A stretch of 64,000 bases of DNA from Epiperipatus broadwayi (GCA_028023455.1 JAQFVV010006215.1:11883473-11947472); one strand, 5' to 3'; positions 1-12,820 are shown, counted from the first letter of the stretch. Made by a program: numbers and translations. The notes: generated by a model not told the origin, from the letters alone.

Positions 1-337
1 TCAATTGCCAGACATAGTCTTTTCCCAACAAATAAAAAAAACATCTATTGGAAACTGATCCAGAAAATGATCACCTCAGCAGATAAATTACTTAAAGTTT
101 TATCTTGACAGAGATATCACTTAATATACCTATCCTCTTAATGAAGAGTATTCTTATTTGAGTTTTTAATAATATTTTTTTAGTGAGAGTCAGGTGATTC
201 CTACATCCGACAATGAGATGGAAAAAAGCTTTAAGCAATCGAAATTGTTTCAAATCAATTAACATATCAATATTGAGAAACTAAAGACAGGAACATACTT
301 GGAATAGTCTAATGTTTTGATAAAAATTATCTTAGGC
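1..337. other. Unassigned A+T-rich DNA
   Basis: No coding frame, structure or repeat recognised before the R1 copy A target duplication at 338. Confidence 0.4.
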
Positions 338-349
338 ACATTCATTTTA

Positions 350-962
350 AACTGCTATAACATTACATGACCACTGTTTCTTATGTTTACACAATCTGTT
401 AACACAGTAGCAACTTTCTTCATACAGTATGGTCATCTATTATAAGCCATAGTAATCAATGGATGCTAAAAAGTTAGCACATCAAAATCCCTATCTAGTG
501 CATTCTCATTCAAAATCCGCAGACTAGTTTTTAGCTTATGGCTTTCATCAGTGAGATTGCTACTATGTTAACTGATTGTGTAGGCATAAGAAATGATAAT
601 CATGGGGTTTAATACAAATCCTATCAAAGGGTATTGATGATTATTATTGTCAAAAAGCCAAAAACACCAAAATATATAGATACTGGACTGGGTTCAGATC
701 CTTATGGCTATATGAGCAAATTGACATGGATTGAAAATATGTTTTCAGTTTGAGCTCATAACTTTATAGTTAACCATAATTCTGGAAAAAATGCATTAAA
801 TCCAAAGATCTAAGTACAGTGCTCTCAGATCAAAGCCATAGGCTATAAACTAGTCTTGGGATATAGATAAGTAGACCCTAAATAAGAATTTTGATGCACA
901 AATCACAGCCATTGATTACTATTTCATGTTAAGTGGAAATATTGTATGGAGAAAGTTGCTGT
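350..962. mobile_element. R1 foldback element, copy A
   Basis: Oldest-looking of five R1 copies. It begins AACTGCTATAACATTACATG, related to the family start AACCACTAAACATCACATG. The flanking duplications are ACATTCATTTTA (338-349) and ATATTCATTTTA (963-974), 12 bp with one mismatch. Order of parts: head, left arm (to about 556), reverse-complemented head (about 560-640), middle segment M1 (about 645-760), M2 (about 760-840), right arm. Both arms carry decayed hammerhead ribozyme cores, the left on the minus strand (about 508-556) and the right on the plus strand (about 827-880). Confidence 0.75.
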
Positions 963-985
963 ATATTCATTTTAGTGATTTGACC

Positions 986-3900
986 CATATATAATGTAGA
1001 GTCAGGGGCAAAAATCAGCATCAATAAAGTTGTTTTAATTTAAATGTCTGAGAAGTGAAATCTTGCCTGAATGTTTTTCTGTTATAGCATAGAAATATGA
1101 TAGTTCATCAATTTTTGAAATATTTAGAAATAGATATGATTTTTCCAGGATTATTTAGCACTCAAGCCTTACTAATAAAAATAAGATTTTTCTGGTCAAA
1201 TAAAATTCTGTAACGACTAATATGATGATGATCATATGGGGGGGGGGTATTTTAATTATTTTGTAATTCTTTAGAAAGTTAAGGTTTGCAATTATTAGGG
1301 CAGAATCTTGGCTGCCCAAAACAGCAAAAAGGATCTTTTAAATGTATTTTAAACAATTCAACGGAACTGCCTTATAAATAATAAAATGTAGTAGCACTTT
1401 TTTTGCATCTTGAAGATCTATTAGCTAACAAATAACATTTCAAATGTATTTATATATGATTTCTAATAATTGACATTGTCTATGCTAAAATAATTTGTGG
1501 CCTTTTTTCATTCAAACAATAAACCTCATTAATTTGAATCACTTGTAAACAAATCATAATTTTGTAATCCTTCTTTAAATAGACTTAGTTTTACAAAATA
1601 TGTTTCGAATATAGATTTTATTTATTCTATTATTTCTACACATCATCTGCAGTTTTGTGTTAATCCAACATTATTTTCTGTTGTAGAATTTTGATTTGAC
1701 TATTTGTAAATTATTCTTAGCCATTCTCTATATTTTCAAATTAATCTAAAAATACTATGCAATTATTTCCGGTTATAGAAACTTAGCAACAATATTCCTA
1801 TTTGATTATTTATAAATAATTTAAATATCTAATAAATTCACATAATTGTTATATTCCAAGATGTTATATAATTATTAAATATCAGGAGTTATTTTTAAAT
1901 AATTTACAAATATATTCTAAAATGTTAATTCTTCTTTAGATCACTAGTTTCCATAACCATTTCCATTTATATCTCTAACTTTTTATCTATATCTTTTATC
2001 AGTAATTTGCAATTAGTCCTTTATCTTTGTCCTTATAAAATAATTACAAATTACAGTCTCTAATTAAGAAATCTGATGTCTTCTCAAGCACTTTTGACAG
2101 CATTTCTGATATCATATTTTTCTTTATTTTATATGTTGTTTGCTATTATTATGTTCACTTATATGATGCATGTAGCATTGCTAGTTTTTGTTCAAAGTTA
2201 TCTATAAAATATATTTATTTACATATCTCTTTTACATACATACTGCAAATATCTAATTTTTTTTTAAATCTTATTTCTTAAGAATCTGTTTTATTTTTAC
2301 CATTGTTTTATCCCTATCTCATTAACTTTAAACATAATTTCATTTTGCTTTTCTTTTACTTTCTCTGTATGGACTACTCTTTCTTATTGCAGTTGAAGTT
2401 AGAAAATATAAAAGTTCTGAAGAAGATTGCTGGGGCAGTTGAAACTGTAAACTTTTGTGTACCAGTAGTAAAGTGCATGGATGATTTAGTATTATATGGT
2501 TTCTCTATATGTTTGGTTAATTTTAACAAGCCCTGCAAATAAATAATTATTAAAAATATAGTGCTGAAAATATATAAGATTTATAAAATAATTTTCCTTA
2601 AATACCGTACTATAAGAATTCTTTACAAATCAAAAATTCTAGAGCTATTTAATAAATTTACAATACTACCCTCTAATATCAATGTAACCTACTAATTAGA
2701 TAAAAAAAATGAATCACTTTCATCTAGGAAATATTAATGATTGATTGATAAACCATATGCAATTTTTAAAGACCAGCTGAAATTGCAATTATTTTCCATT
2801 GGGTTAGCAATTAACACAAGAGGACATTATTAGCAAGTTTATTAAAATGACTCTAGAAAATCTAACTTGTGAAAAATTAATTCTTCTAGCATGTGCATTT
2901 AAAAATTATTATTTTCACTGGGGTTTTTATTTTTGTCTAAAGTTTTACATAACATCAGGCCCATCATACATACTTAATGATTGCCTGAAAGTTTGTGATG
3001 TTTACTTTATTAGTAGATACATGTTGGCTTATTTTTATAATCTAACCGAGGGTTTGTTAAAGAAAAATTCAAACTTAATATATATTTCTCTAAATACATT
3101 TATCTTTTAGCAGTAACATAATTTATTGTGGAAAACAAAGTTTTGAGTATAAGAAATAAGTACGATACTGATACCATTTTACATTTGGAAGAAGTTTCAA
3201 AATATTAAGTATAACGTTAATGTATTAAAACTGTACTTAATACTTTCAATATTTTTTCTGAGAATGAAATGGTATTAGTATTCCATCAATTTACTAAATT
3301 TCAGTAATGATGTTGTTATAGTTTTTTAAGTTTTGGGTGACCGAATTTCTCTTCATTTTATTTAGGTATTGCTGATCTTATCAGTTATGGCAGGGATGGT
3401 AATTAAACAAATGATCTTTAAATTCATGAGTACTGAATATTTAAGTAATATTCTAAACAACTAGGTCATTTTAACAAAGGCAATAATCAGTTAAAATTTT
3501 ATTATTTTTGAGGGTCCTCTGATTTCTCCATTTTAATGATAAAATGAGTAATTTTTCACATTAGGTTGATTTATAGTGTTATTTGCCATTATCATGTGAG
3601 CAACTTCTTTAAATTGAATTTTTCCCTCAGTGACTAATGTTTTGGGTTTTTCCCAAGTGAACATATTTTTATACATGCATGTATAGTCTTCTATTTTATA
3701 AACATGTCTTTTTCTCTCTAATCATTGTTTTATATCTTTAATCATTTTTAATGGGGTAGCTAATTTCACCATTGTATATTTTTCAGTATTTTCCTAGTAT
3801 TTTATAAATATAGTTTTTGTTTGTCAGCACATCAAATTGTAATTTTGTAGAAGTTAGGATTCTTCAAAGTGTGCTATGATTTTGAAAGCTGTACTGATAT

Positions 3901-5459
3901 TATAGCGATTGAAGATTTACTTTGTCTGCTAATCATGGTATGTATGAACACATTGCAATACTCTCTCTCTTTTTTTTTTTGGACAGCAATATAGCAGACA
4001 TTCTGCATGATAGTTTGTTCCAAATTGAATTTTTCTTTTTCAATGTTGCTAGCTTCTGAATAAACTTCTTTTGATCTGTTATATATTGAAAGTATAATTC
4101 CATAATTTGGATTTCTGTCATGATTTGAGGTATAAGTTACATATTTTATTATGAAAAGGAATTTTTTATAGAGCAATTTTTATTTTGCATCTGAGAATAC
4201 CAATTTTTGTTCTTGTTCTAATTCTATTATAAATATTCCTTGAAGTAGATGATATGATGCTGATATTATATAGAACAGCCTTGATGTCATAATCACCAAT
4301 AACAGCATTTATTTAATCCACTCATCTCTAGTAAATCTTAGTTGATCAATTGCAATTAATATTATTTCTGCTCAAAATAACAAATCTGATGTTTGATTGT
4401 TTTGGAATGTCTTATAGATACAGTAGTACTATTTCACATTAATAGTGATTTAACAATGGACATTCATAAGTTTACTGCTCCCAATGATAAATACTCTAAC
4501 AATTTGTGATTTAATTTTTTTATTACTGCTAAATATTCAAGTGCAATGCAGGGAATAAATTCATTAGATGACCATTTAACAAATAACACAGCAACAATAT
4601 CATCTCATGACTTTGTCATATGCTTATAAGATCAGTTATCTTATCCCTATTTTAGATCTACTATAAGCTTGAGTTATCAATGGCTGTCCAAAGTATAGTT
4701 CTAAAAAATTTCCATCTCTAATTAATATCTGGCTGCTGCTTTTGTCATTAAAAGCTTCAAATCAAATTTGGAACTAGCCACCTTTGGCTCCCTTTTTCAA
4801 ACTAATATCTTGAAATTAAAAGAAAAAATAGGTTTTAAATTCAGAATAATCTTCTTGCATAATTATTCAGATCTGATATTAGATCAGTTTCCAATATATT
4901 TTATAGACTTGGATTTTATGGCAACTATAGATTCCTATCCTTATGATAAAAAAAATTAATACCAGTAACAACATCACAACTTTCTTATAAATCTATTCAT
5001 AACTTCCAAAAACAGTTATTTTGAGTCATTTTAGGGTTAACTATAAAGAAGTATAAGATAGCTTCAATTATTCAAAAATATAATACATGTATTACATGTT
5101 TTAATTTTAATAATGTTAAAAAATATCAAAATTTATTATTCCAAATTTTTATTATTGTATTTAGTATTTTTCTTTAATGTAATATTTTTTGTAATTAAAT
5201 ATTTATTTAGTTGATTTCAGACAGTGCATTTTAGAAAATTGCAACATTTCTGTCTGGGATGATGGTCATGTGTTAGAGAATGCATATATGAATTTAAAGA
5301 AAGTTTTAAATTACTTTATAAAATTGTTACTAAAATTGAGGCATTTATACATGAGAGAAATAAATATAGAATATTTATTTAATTAATTTTTAAAGATATT
5401 TTAAATTAGTAAAGATAAATAAAAAATGGATACATTTTTATTAAATGTTTGTTAAATAA
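986..5459. other. Unassigned intergenic stretch
   Basis: Very A+T-rich. Short open frames at 2303-2542, 2847-3110, 3874-4176 and 4768-4959 have no recognisable protein and look like chance frames. A run of ten G lies at 1238-1247. The 3.5-5 kb part could be an old element on the minus strand but no family motif was found. Confidence 0.4.
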
Positions 5460-5549
5460 GTAAAGAAGATATTTGTAAAGTATTCACTGTGCAGCCTTTG
5501 GTGGCGCTGTTTCTAGTTAAAAACAGAGCGATATAACATTATCAGGCCG

Positions 5550-6050
5550 CTAGATTTTTTTTTCTCTCTAATGTATCGTATTTTGACATACAGCTGTAAT
5601 TTTTTTTTTTTAATATATTGTTGTTGTTGTTTTCTAATATATCGTATTTTGACATATGGCTGTAATTTTTTTCTTTTTAATATATTGTTGTTTTGTTGTT
5701 TTTTTTTGGACATAATTATTTTTTTTTTGTTTTCATTTGATAAATTTAAATTATAATGGACACTTTTACTTTTTTTTTGTATCTCAAAAGTACATAATTT
5801 TTGACATACGCCTTTTTTTTTTTTTTGATTTCCATTCTAAATCTACTGTTTGTTTTTTTACAGACGTCTTTTTTTTTTTGGTTTGGATTCGATACATTTC
5901 AAAGTATAAGGGATAGTTTTAACTTTTTTTTTTAATATCTCAAATATACACAATTTGGTTTACATATGACTTTCTTTTTTTTTTTTTTTTTGCCTTTTAA
6001 TATACTGTGGGTTTTTTTTAAACAGACATCTTTTTTTTTTGTTATTTAAA
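5550..6050. repeat. Array of poly-T tracts with a short tandem duplication
   Basis: About eleven T-runs of seven or more at roughly 40-60-bp spacing. A unit containing TATCGTATTTTGACATA and GGCTGTAATTTTTT-like sequence is repeated at about 5573 and 5640, and weaker related units follow. It lies inside the Merlin-like element. Confidence 0.6.
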
Positions 6051-6853
6051 ATTAGAATCGACACTTTCTTTTTGAATTTGTTAAAAATGTGGGTTGCTGT
6101 TTATTGATTTAGCAAATAAAAAAATCAAAGCTGTCCAACAAACTCTGCCTCAGATGTCCGTATTTGCTTATAAACGAAAAGAATTGTTTGGTATTTTGAC
6201 TAATATATCGATCAAGAGTCGATTCTCTTCCGACCAAAAGAAGCATAAAGTTGTTGATTGATTTGAGAATACAAAGCTGTCCAATCAACTCCACCACACT
6301 CAGCTGTAAAGCCCTACCCTTTGAACACTGACATTCTGGGTGTTAATTAATTGACTTACAGATCAAAATAATCACAAACAAAACAGATTCTTTTAAATCA
6401 AATAACAAATTTTATTCACTACGTGTGACTAAATCAAATCAACTGCATCATCTTTTTCTCGCTTTTTTGGGACATCACCCAATTGCAATAATGTGGTAGC
6501 CATTTTGTTCTTTTTTTGTTACTCTCGTCCGAGTTACAACAGAAATGGTACTTTTTCGCCAACAACTACAATCGTCTGATAGAGACATTGACATACTTTT
6601 TTGGGGTTCCAAATAACAACAAACACCAAAAAAAAAAAACTCAGACAAATCTCAAAAATACGCTAATTACTAGTAGGCCAAAAGATCTGTTGGGAAATAC
6701 AGAAAATCATAAATATCAACAAACAGTTGCAAGCCATTCCAGTGCACACTCAGATTAAATTCGAGCCAGAATACAAATTTTCTCCCTATGCTTAGGAATT
6801 AACGCCACAATGAAATAAGCGGCAAACTAGACAATCATATAGTGTTATTACTT

Positions 6854-6956
6854 TAGATGTAGGGTTAGGACCGCGGAAGAATTGGCCACGGATTCTAACC
6901 ACTACATCTATTGTCTCTTGTTAAGCAGCTAATACGATCGCTAGTCGTGTATTAGC
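6854..6956. repeat. Two adjacent hairpins
   Basis: First hairpin: TAGATGTA, GGTTAG and CCG on the left (from 6854) pair with CGG, CTAACC and TACATCTA on the right (to 6910). Second: GCTAATACGA at 6928 pairs with TCGTGTATTAGC ending at 6956. The segment is far less A+T-rich than its surroundings. Its role is unknown; it may be subterminal structure of the surrounding transposon. Confidence 0.6.
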
Positions 6957-7052
6957 CGTAAGGTTTGGCCGCAAAACAAGTATTATTGTTTTTACACAGA
7001 AACAGCGCCACCACAGGCTGTACAGTAAATGCTTTACAAATACCGTAAAAAA

Positions 7053-8983
7053 TTATTAAAATGTTATTTTAAAATATTTGGTTAGTTTAAAATAATTATA
7101 AAATTGAGAATTAAATATTTCTTATATTATTAAATAAAAAATGATGACTCATGTTTTTATTTTTGATTTTAAAAGTACTTAATTGACAAATATGTAAATG
7201 AGTTTATAATTAGAAGATGTATCAGCCAATCAAAATTGTTTTAAAAAGCAGGTATAAAAACTCTGTGTAATTAAAAGTATTGGTTTATTATTATTATCTA
7301 GTTAGTCTTATTGTTATTCCACATGTTATTTTTTGGTTAAAGTAGTATCAGTTTGTTAATAGTCAATTATTTTAAAATTAAATGTAATTTTTAAAAAATT
7401 GAAAGGATTTTAAAACTATTATCTTGTTTAACTAAAAATGATGGAATAATCCCAATTAATTATTCCTACTAGTGAAGCTATTCTGAAGCCTAGTTAAAGA
7501 TTCATTGGTAAATTATGGAATATAAGCCTATAGTTTTGTGCTCGGGGACATTGGCAGTGAAGGACCAAAGAGTTTGGGGAAGTACAATTTTTCCTATCAT
7601 ATATGAAAATTTTTATAATTATTTATGTAAAGAATTTTGGAATCACAGTTGAATATTATCCAGAAGTATGACATATTTATTTAATAAGTCTGTATTGATA
7701 AAGTTAACTTTAAAGAGAATATTATTTAAGAAAAATAGCTGGAAAAATTTAAAACGCAGTTGACTTTTAAACTTTATAAAAATATTCGAGATTGAGTTAT
7801 AAAAATATATTGCTCTCTCATTTTATAATATGGACTTTTATTTAAAAAAGATTATAATACTTTTGAAAGAAATGATTATCTTTGAAGTAAGTGATATTTT
7901 TAAACTTTTTTGGAAATAAAGTACCTTAAAGAGATAGCTGTTATAATGCTTATAGTTATATTATAAATACACAAATACTTTTGTATAATAAAACCTGCTA
8001 TCTTAATTGTGATAATTGAACTAAAAAGGAGGAAAATAGATAATAAAGAATATTATGCTAAAAATAATTAATATTTTAAAACCTGGATTTATCTGCTATA
8101 TGTGCTTTAATTGGAGTATAATTTCTAAAAAATGAAAAAACGTCTGTTCGTGTTAATTTATGTGCTTATTAAAAAGAGTCCGAAAATGATGCATCTCTTA
8201 CCGAAGAAATTCACATGCATGGAAAGAATGGAACTTACATAAAACAAATGTTTTTTAAATGATAACAGATTAATTATTGTATCCTGTGAGAAAGTGACAG
8301 AAAATAAGACTGTTTGAATAACTTTTCGAAACAGGATAAATAATTATTTTCCGGATTTGCTTGGATATTAAGTCAACATTATTTTTTTATTTGTGAGTTT
8401 ATGCACCGAGGAAAAGAGAGCTGGAAGAAAAAAAGCTTTAGACAATGTTTGTCACTTAGCAACAACTCCTCAGATTATTAACTAAACTTGTTATATGAAA
8501 GACAGTTATAAAAGGAATTTTATTATTATTTATTTTAAAATAAATTAAGATGTAGTTAAAGGTTACATTTTTTTTTTTTTTTTAGATATTTTTAAATCCT
8601 AACAATATCAATATTTTTTTTAAAAAATCTTTCAATAATTTTTCTTAAATTTTTTTGAAAACATTTATTATTAAAGTGCATTAAATTACACTGGGTGTAG
8701 TATGAATATTTTAATTCTTATATTTTATGCAAAATTGGACCAGACGATATCAAAGATGTGATTTGCAAATAGTAAAATCACATAGGTAATCTAAATTATT
8801 ATAATTATTATATAAATATTTATTTCTTAAAGTTGCTTGGAGTTTTAAAAATATTTATCTTATGTTACATGAATAAATGAACATATATATAGATGTGTGA
8901 GTTAATAACACATATAGATTATTTATTAAGAGATATAAGCTATGAGAAATATGCATATATTTATTTATTATATTATAAAGTTC
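7053..8983. other. Unassigned intergenic stretch
   Basis: A+T-rich. No coding frame, repeat family or structure recognised. Confidence 0.4.
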
Positions 8984-9139
8984 ATTATAACTTTATAAAA
9001 TGATCACATGATCACTATTGCCTGTGTTAGCACATAACTGTTATTAAAACAGGCAAAACTCTTCATACAGTAGTGCCAACCAGAGTAATCAATGGATGCC
9101 AGAAGGCTTGTACATAAAATCTCCATCTAGTGCCTACTC

Positions 9140-9196
9140 ATCCAATATCCCCAGACTAGTTTCTGGCTTGTGGCCTTCATCAGTGGAGCTTTGGAT
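9140..9196 (-). ncRNA. Hammerhead ribozyme motif (R1-B, left arm)
   Basis: Read on the minus strand. Stem I outer strand ATCCAA; inner strand CTCCA; core CTGATGA (9177-9183); stem II GGC/GCC with loop CACAA; GAAA; two-base-pair stem III (AC, loop TA, GT); cleavage base C; then TGGGG and TTGGAT closing stem I. The 10.1/11.1 pair is A·A rather than Watson-Crick. Confidence 0.75.
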
Positions 9197-9673
9197 CCGA
9201 GACCACTACACCTAGGTCTTAGGATCTAATGCAACCCTCCAGCAGCCACCTTTTATGTCTACTTAACTACAAAACTATGAGAATAAAATTGAAAACAATA
9301 ATATTTTCAATCTAAGCTCAATAGCTTATATAGTCATATGGGTCTGAAACCAATTCAGCATCCATGCATTTTGGTATTTTTGGCTCTTTAACAACCATAA
9401 CCACCACTATTCTATTAGGCAGGATTGGTGTTAAACCACTAAACATCACATGATTACCATTTTCTATGTTAGCACATAACTTATTAAAACAGACAAAACT
9501 CACCATACAGTAGTGCCACTCAATGCCAACCGGAATAATCAATGGATGCCAGAAGGCTTGTGCATAAAATCCCCATGTTTCAATTTTATTCTCATAGTTA
9601 TGTAATTAAGTAGAGATAAAAGATGGCTGCTGGAGGGTTGCATTAGATCCTAAGATCTAGGTGGTGTTCTCAG

Positions 9674-9732
9674 ATACAAAACTCCTCACTGATGAAGGCC
9701 ACAAGCCAGAAACTAGTCTGGGGATATTGGAT
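9674..9732 (+). ncRNA. Hammerhead ribozyme motif (R1-B, right arm)
   Basis: Core CTGATGA at 9689-9695; stem II GGC/GCC around CACAA; GAAA at 9709-9712; minimal stem III ACTAGT; cleavage expected after C9718. Stem I: TCCTCA pairs with TGGGGA (one G·U). The outer helix ATACAA/TTGGAT has one mismatch. Confidence 0.75.
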
Positions 9733-9856
9733 GAGTAGGCACTAGATGGGGATTTTATGCACAAGCTTTTGACATCCATTGATTACTCTGGTTGGCACTG
9801 AGTGGCACTACTGTATGGAGAGCTTTGCCTGTTTTTATATAATGATTATAATTTTA

Positions 9857-12807
9857 CGATTCTTTGCTAGATAAACCATATGATATTTATTTTCAAGATA
9901 TGAATATTGATGAATATTTTAAAATCAAACCTCATTTGTATTTGTAGATAAGTTTGTGTGAAACCTCTTCTTATAGTAGTCATGGTTTGATAAAGTATTA
10001 TGTAACTTTGATTATTATTGGGAAATTTGCTTACGATTGTCTAAATCTATTTTGAAATTTTAAAATGGTAGTGATAGGGGAGTAGAATAATGAAACCCTG
10101 AATGCTTATATAGTAGGATGTGTTAAGAAGATAGAGTAATTAGCCTCTATTATATCTAAGTAGTTATTATGCAAATACAGTTAGCATAGCCCTGTATTTT
10201 GTATATATTTCATGACCAGTGTTTTGATCTTTATATTTAATTAGTCTTAAGTGCTCAAAAGAAAACCTAGACATTATTTTTAAAGGTATTAGATGAAGTC
10301 ATACCTATTGTTTCTTCAAACTGATTTCCATGACGTTTATTGAATTGTTTTATATTATTGAGTCTTTACTCTAGTTATTCCTTCACGTCTTTTGCATTGT
10401 ATCACTATCTGAATTTCATTAATAAAACATTGTGTAGACTACTATTTTTGAAAGATGAATAATTGATAATTTTAATAAGATGATTTGTTTAGAAGGCAAG
10501 ATAGTTTTTTGGTATTGTGAAGAAATGCAAATGACGTTGAATGCATAATGTTGATGGTGAATATAACAAAGGAATCATAATTTTTCCTAAATATTTTTGA
10601 TGATAAAAGAATCATAACTATTCCTAACTTACATTTTTTCAAATATTTTGATACTTTCGATTTTTCATAAATCAACAACATTTTGGTAAAGCAGTGCATA
10701 TTTTATAATGAAACATCAAATATTACTGTATGATGAATGCTTATATTTTATTTAATTTTTTTACATTTTTATGTTTTTGAACACAAAACACACATCATAA
10801 AATTAGAATGGTGCCAAGCAGAAATTATTATTATTTAATACATGAATAAACATATTTTATTAATTTACTTTTCATTAACCTAGAATAAACCTAATGATAT
10901 GTTTTGGTTTATAAAATTTATGCTAGATATTTTTTATTATATAAAGTAATATTGATTATTCATTGATCTAGAAATAAGTTTAATATAATATTGTAGGATG
11001 AATAATAGAATGTTTTGAATAATTAAGTACATGATATATATTTCTAAATAAAAATTCCTAAGCCGGAGTGATTTTTTTTTTTTGAGATTGAAAATCTGTA
11101 AATTCAATCTTTCTTATATTTTAATTCTGTATATATTTTTTTTAATTTTAATAAATTTGTCAGTTCTTTTTATAAAAATTGTAAATATTTTTGTATATAA
11201 TTGTTTTCAAATATAGAATAAATTTGTTAAAATTGTTGTTATAAACTTGTTGTCCGTATTATTATTGATCAACTCACTACAGTAAAATCTGATCTACAGA
11301 ATTCAGAACTAAACATATTACATATTTTGCATATTATAATTTCAAATTATTTATTTCTTTAAACAATATTATTATTCAGAATATGACACAGCAAAACCGT
11401 ATAAGATTATTTTGGTCATAATTTATTATTGAAAATACTGTCATATAATCAAATGTATTTCTTATTGCCATATATTGTTCAGATTATATCATACTTATAA
11501 TATGCCATATGAGAGAATATGAATATTATTACTATTGTGATCATTATTATTATTAGTTACCAGATTATTGAGTAGTAAATATTGTACCAAATATTAGTTA
11601 GATTAAGTATAGGAGTATTATTTATTTATTATTCTTATTGTTTAGGTGTAGTTAGAAATGATACAATATCCCTTATCATACTTAGCTACAGGAGATTATA
11701 AATTAATTAGAAATTTTATTTAAAGAACCTGAGATAATTATATTTTTTAAGTCTTAAGAATGCTATGAATTTATATTATTTGAAATAAAAGGGAGATAGT
11801 GTTCTTATGCCATTGAGATTGTATCTTTTGGGATATATGCTCAATGTAGTCCTACTACTTTACCTTTCACAATGTCTCATGATTATTATATTATTTAAAT
11901 CGAACCATATTTTTATTATTATCAATTTGAACTAGTCTAGTGGCCAAAATTAACGTAAGATATTATTAAGATTGAAAGTTTTAGTCGGAGTATTTATTTT
12001 ATTTCACTTAATGGTGAGGGTACAATATAGACGACGCGTTGGACCATTTACAATTATTTTTAAATATTATTTTTTTTATATATGTTCCAACACGTAAACA
12101 ACTTTTAAAAATTGCAAATGTGGAACATTTGCGAGAGTTAAAAAATAAAATAAAAATGCTCCACGCATATACAATTATCACATACATTAAATTACAAATT
12201 ATAGCTTTTAATATTTGCTTTATTCTTGTGTGCGGGCAAAAATATATACACAGACCATCATCATCCGTTTCACGGTACATTCATATAATTTGTACCTAAT
12301 TTATGGTGATTATACTAGTGATAACACACTAATATTTTACTATATAAGAGTTGTAGCTTAAGCTACAGCCACCTTGTGCGCGGCCACTCCCAGTACCCAT
12401 CACAATATATTTCCTTAATTTGGGCCTACTTATGCTATACTAGTTTCATCCTCTGATGACCAGTTGAAAGTTAGAATCCCGCCAAAACTCAAATAAATTC
12501 CCTTCAAAAGTTAAAATAATACCATGTTATAGGAGGGTTGATTGAATACAAAAAAAAACATAATTTTCTTCGAATCCTAATGAAAAGACATCTTAACCGC
12601 TTAATCCGCCTCTGAGATAACCCATAAATAAATGATATTAAATAACTTAAATGTTCTTATTTTAATAAGACAATTTTATAAAAATAAAAAGGAAATACTA
12701 AAAATAATAAACGAGAAATGAACTATTATAAAATTGTCCGTGGGTAAAGTATTGTTACAACAACTTCACATTTCTAGTCTCGTTTTGTATATCCGGTATT
12801 GAACATT
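9857..12807. other. Intergenic DNA up to the AHSA1 promoter
   Basis: No gene recognised. A perfect 16-bp palindrome, TGTAGCTTAAGCTACA, lies at 12352-12367, next to a short GC-rich patch (12367-12410). Overlapping open frames on both strands at 12008-12299 resemble no protein. The AHSA1 promoter and 5' UTR should lie in the last few hundred bases. Confidence 0.4.
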
Positions 12808-12820
12808 TTCGAGAAATTTC
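12808..12820 (+). promoter_or_regulatory. Heat-shock element upstream of AHSA1
   Basis: TTC-ga-GAA-at-TTC is a perfect three-unit HSE (TTCnnGAAnnTTC), 79-91 bp before the AHSA1 ATG. HSF1 control of AHSA1 is established in other animals, so the site fits the gene. Whether it lies upstream of the transcription start here is inferred. Confidence 0.7.

Larger units (their letters stand above)
5468..7044. mobile_element. Merlin-like non-autonomous TIR element
   Basis: Terminal inverted repeats of about 60 bp. The left end reads GATATTTGTAAAG then CACTGTGCAGCC and GGTGGCGCTGTTTCT. The reverse complement of the right end reads GGTATTTGTAAAG then TACTGTACAGCC and the same GGTGGCGCTGTTTCT. Flanking 8-mers GTAAAGAA (5460-5467) and GTAAAAAA (7045-7052) differ at one base, suiting an 8-bp duplication. 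Ends in GG and 8-9-bp duplications are known for Merlin. A related GGCGCTGTTT end flanks the Merlin-like fragment near 17.1 kb. The interior is poly-T-rich (5550-6050) and then GC-richer with two hairpins (6854-6956). Superfamily assignment is inference. Confidence 0.55.
8996..9844. mobile_element. R1 foldback element, copy B (longest, complex)
   Basis: Flanked by ATTATAACTTTA (8984-8995) and ATTATAATTTTA (9845-9856), 12 bp with one mismatch. Order: head (8996-9045), left arm (to about 9185), inverted M2 (about 9190-9290), inverted M1 (about 9295-9425), second head (about 9430-9490), partial second left arm (to about 9585), M2 in direct orientation (about 9585-9680), right arm (to 9844). The left arm carries a hammerhead on the minus strand and the right arm one on the plus strand. 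M1 can be read on the minus strand as VVKEPKIPKCMDAELVSDPY, a peptide partly kept in copy A. This copy gives the fullest view of the family's parts. Confidence 0.8.

Noticed and set aside
2303-4959. Short open frames upstream of AHSA1
   Set aside because: Under 101 codons, biased to Phe/Leu/Ile/Lys/Asn as expected from A+T-rich DNA, with no motif or homologous feel.
12008-12299. Overlapping 86-90-codon frames on opposite strands before AHSA1
   Set aside because: No recognisable domain on either strand, no splice or start context to prefer one; probably chance.
12352-12367. Perfect 16-bp palindrome TGTAGCTTAAGCTACA
   Set aside because: Noted as a possible binding site, but a single short palindrome without other support is not a feature claim.
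12453-12469. CTGATGA followed by GAAA before AHSA1
   Set aside because: Only six bases separate the boxes, too few for stem II, and no stem I or III partner was seen.
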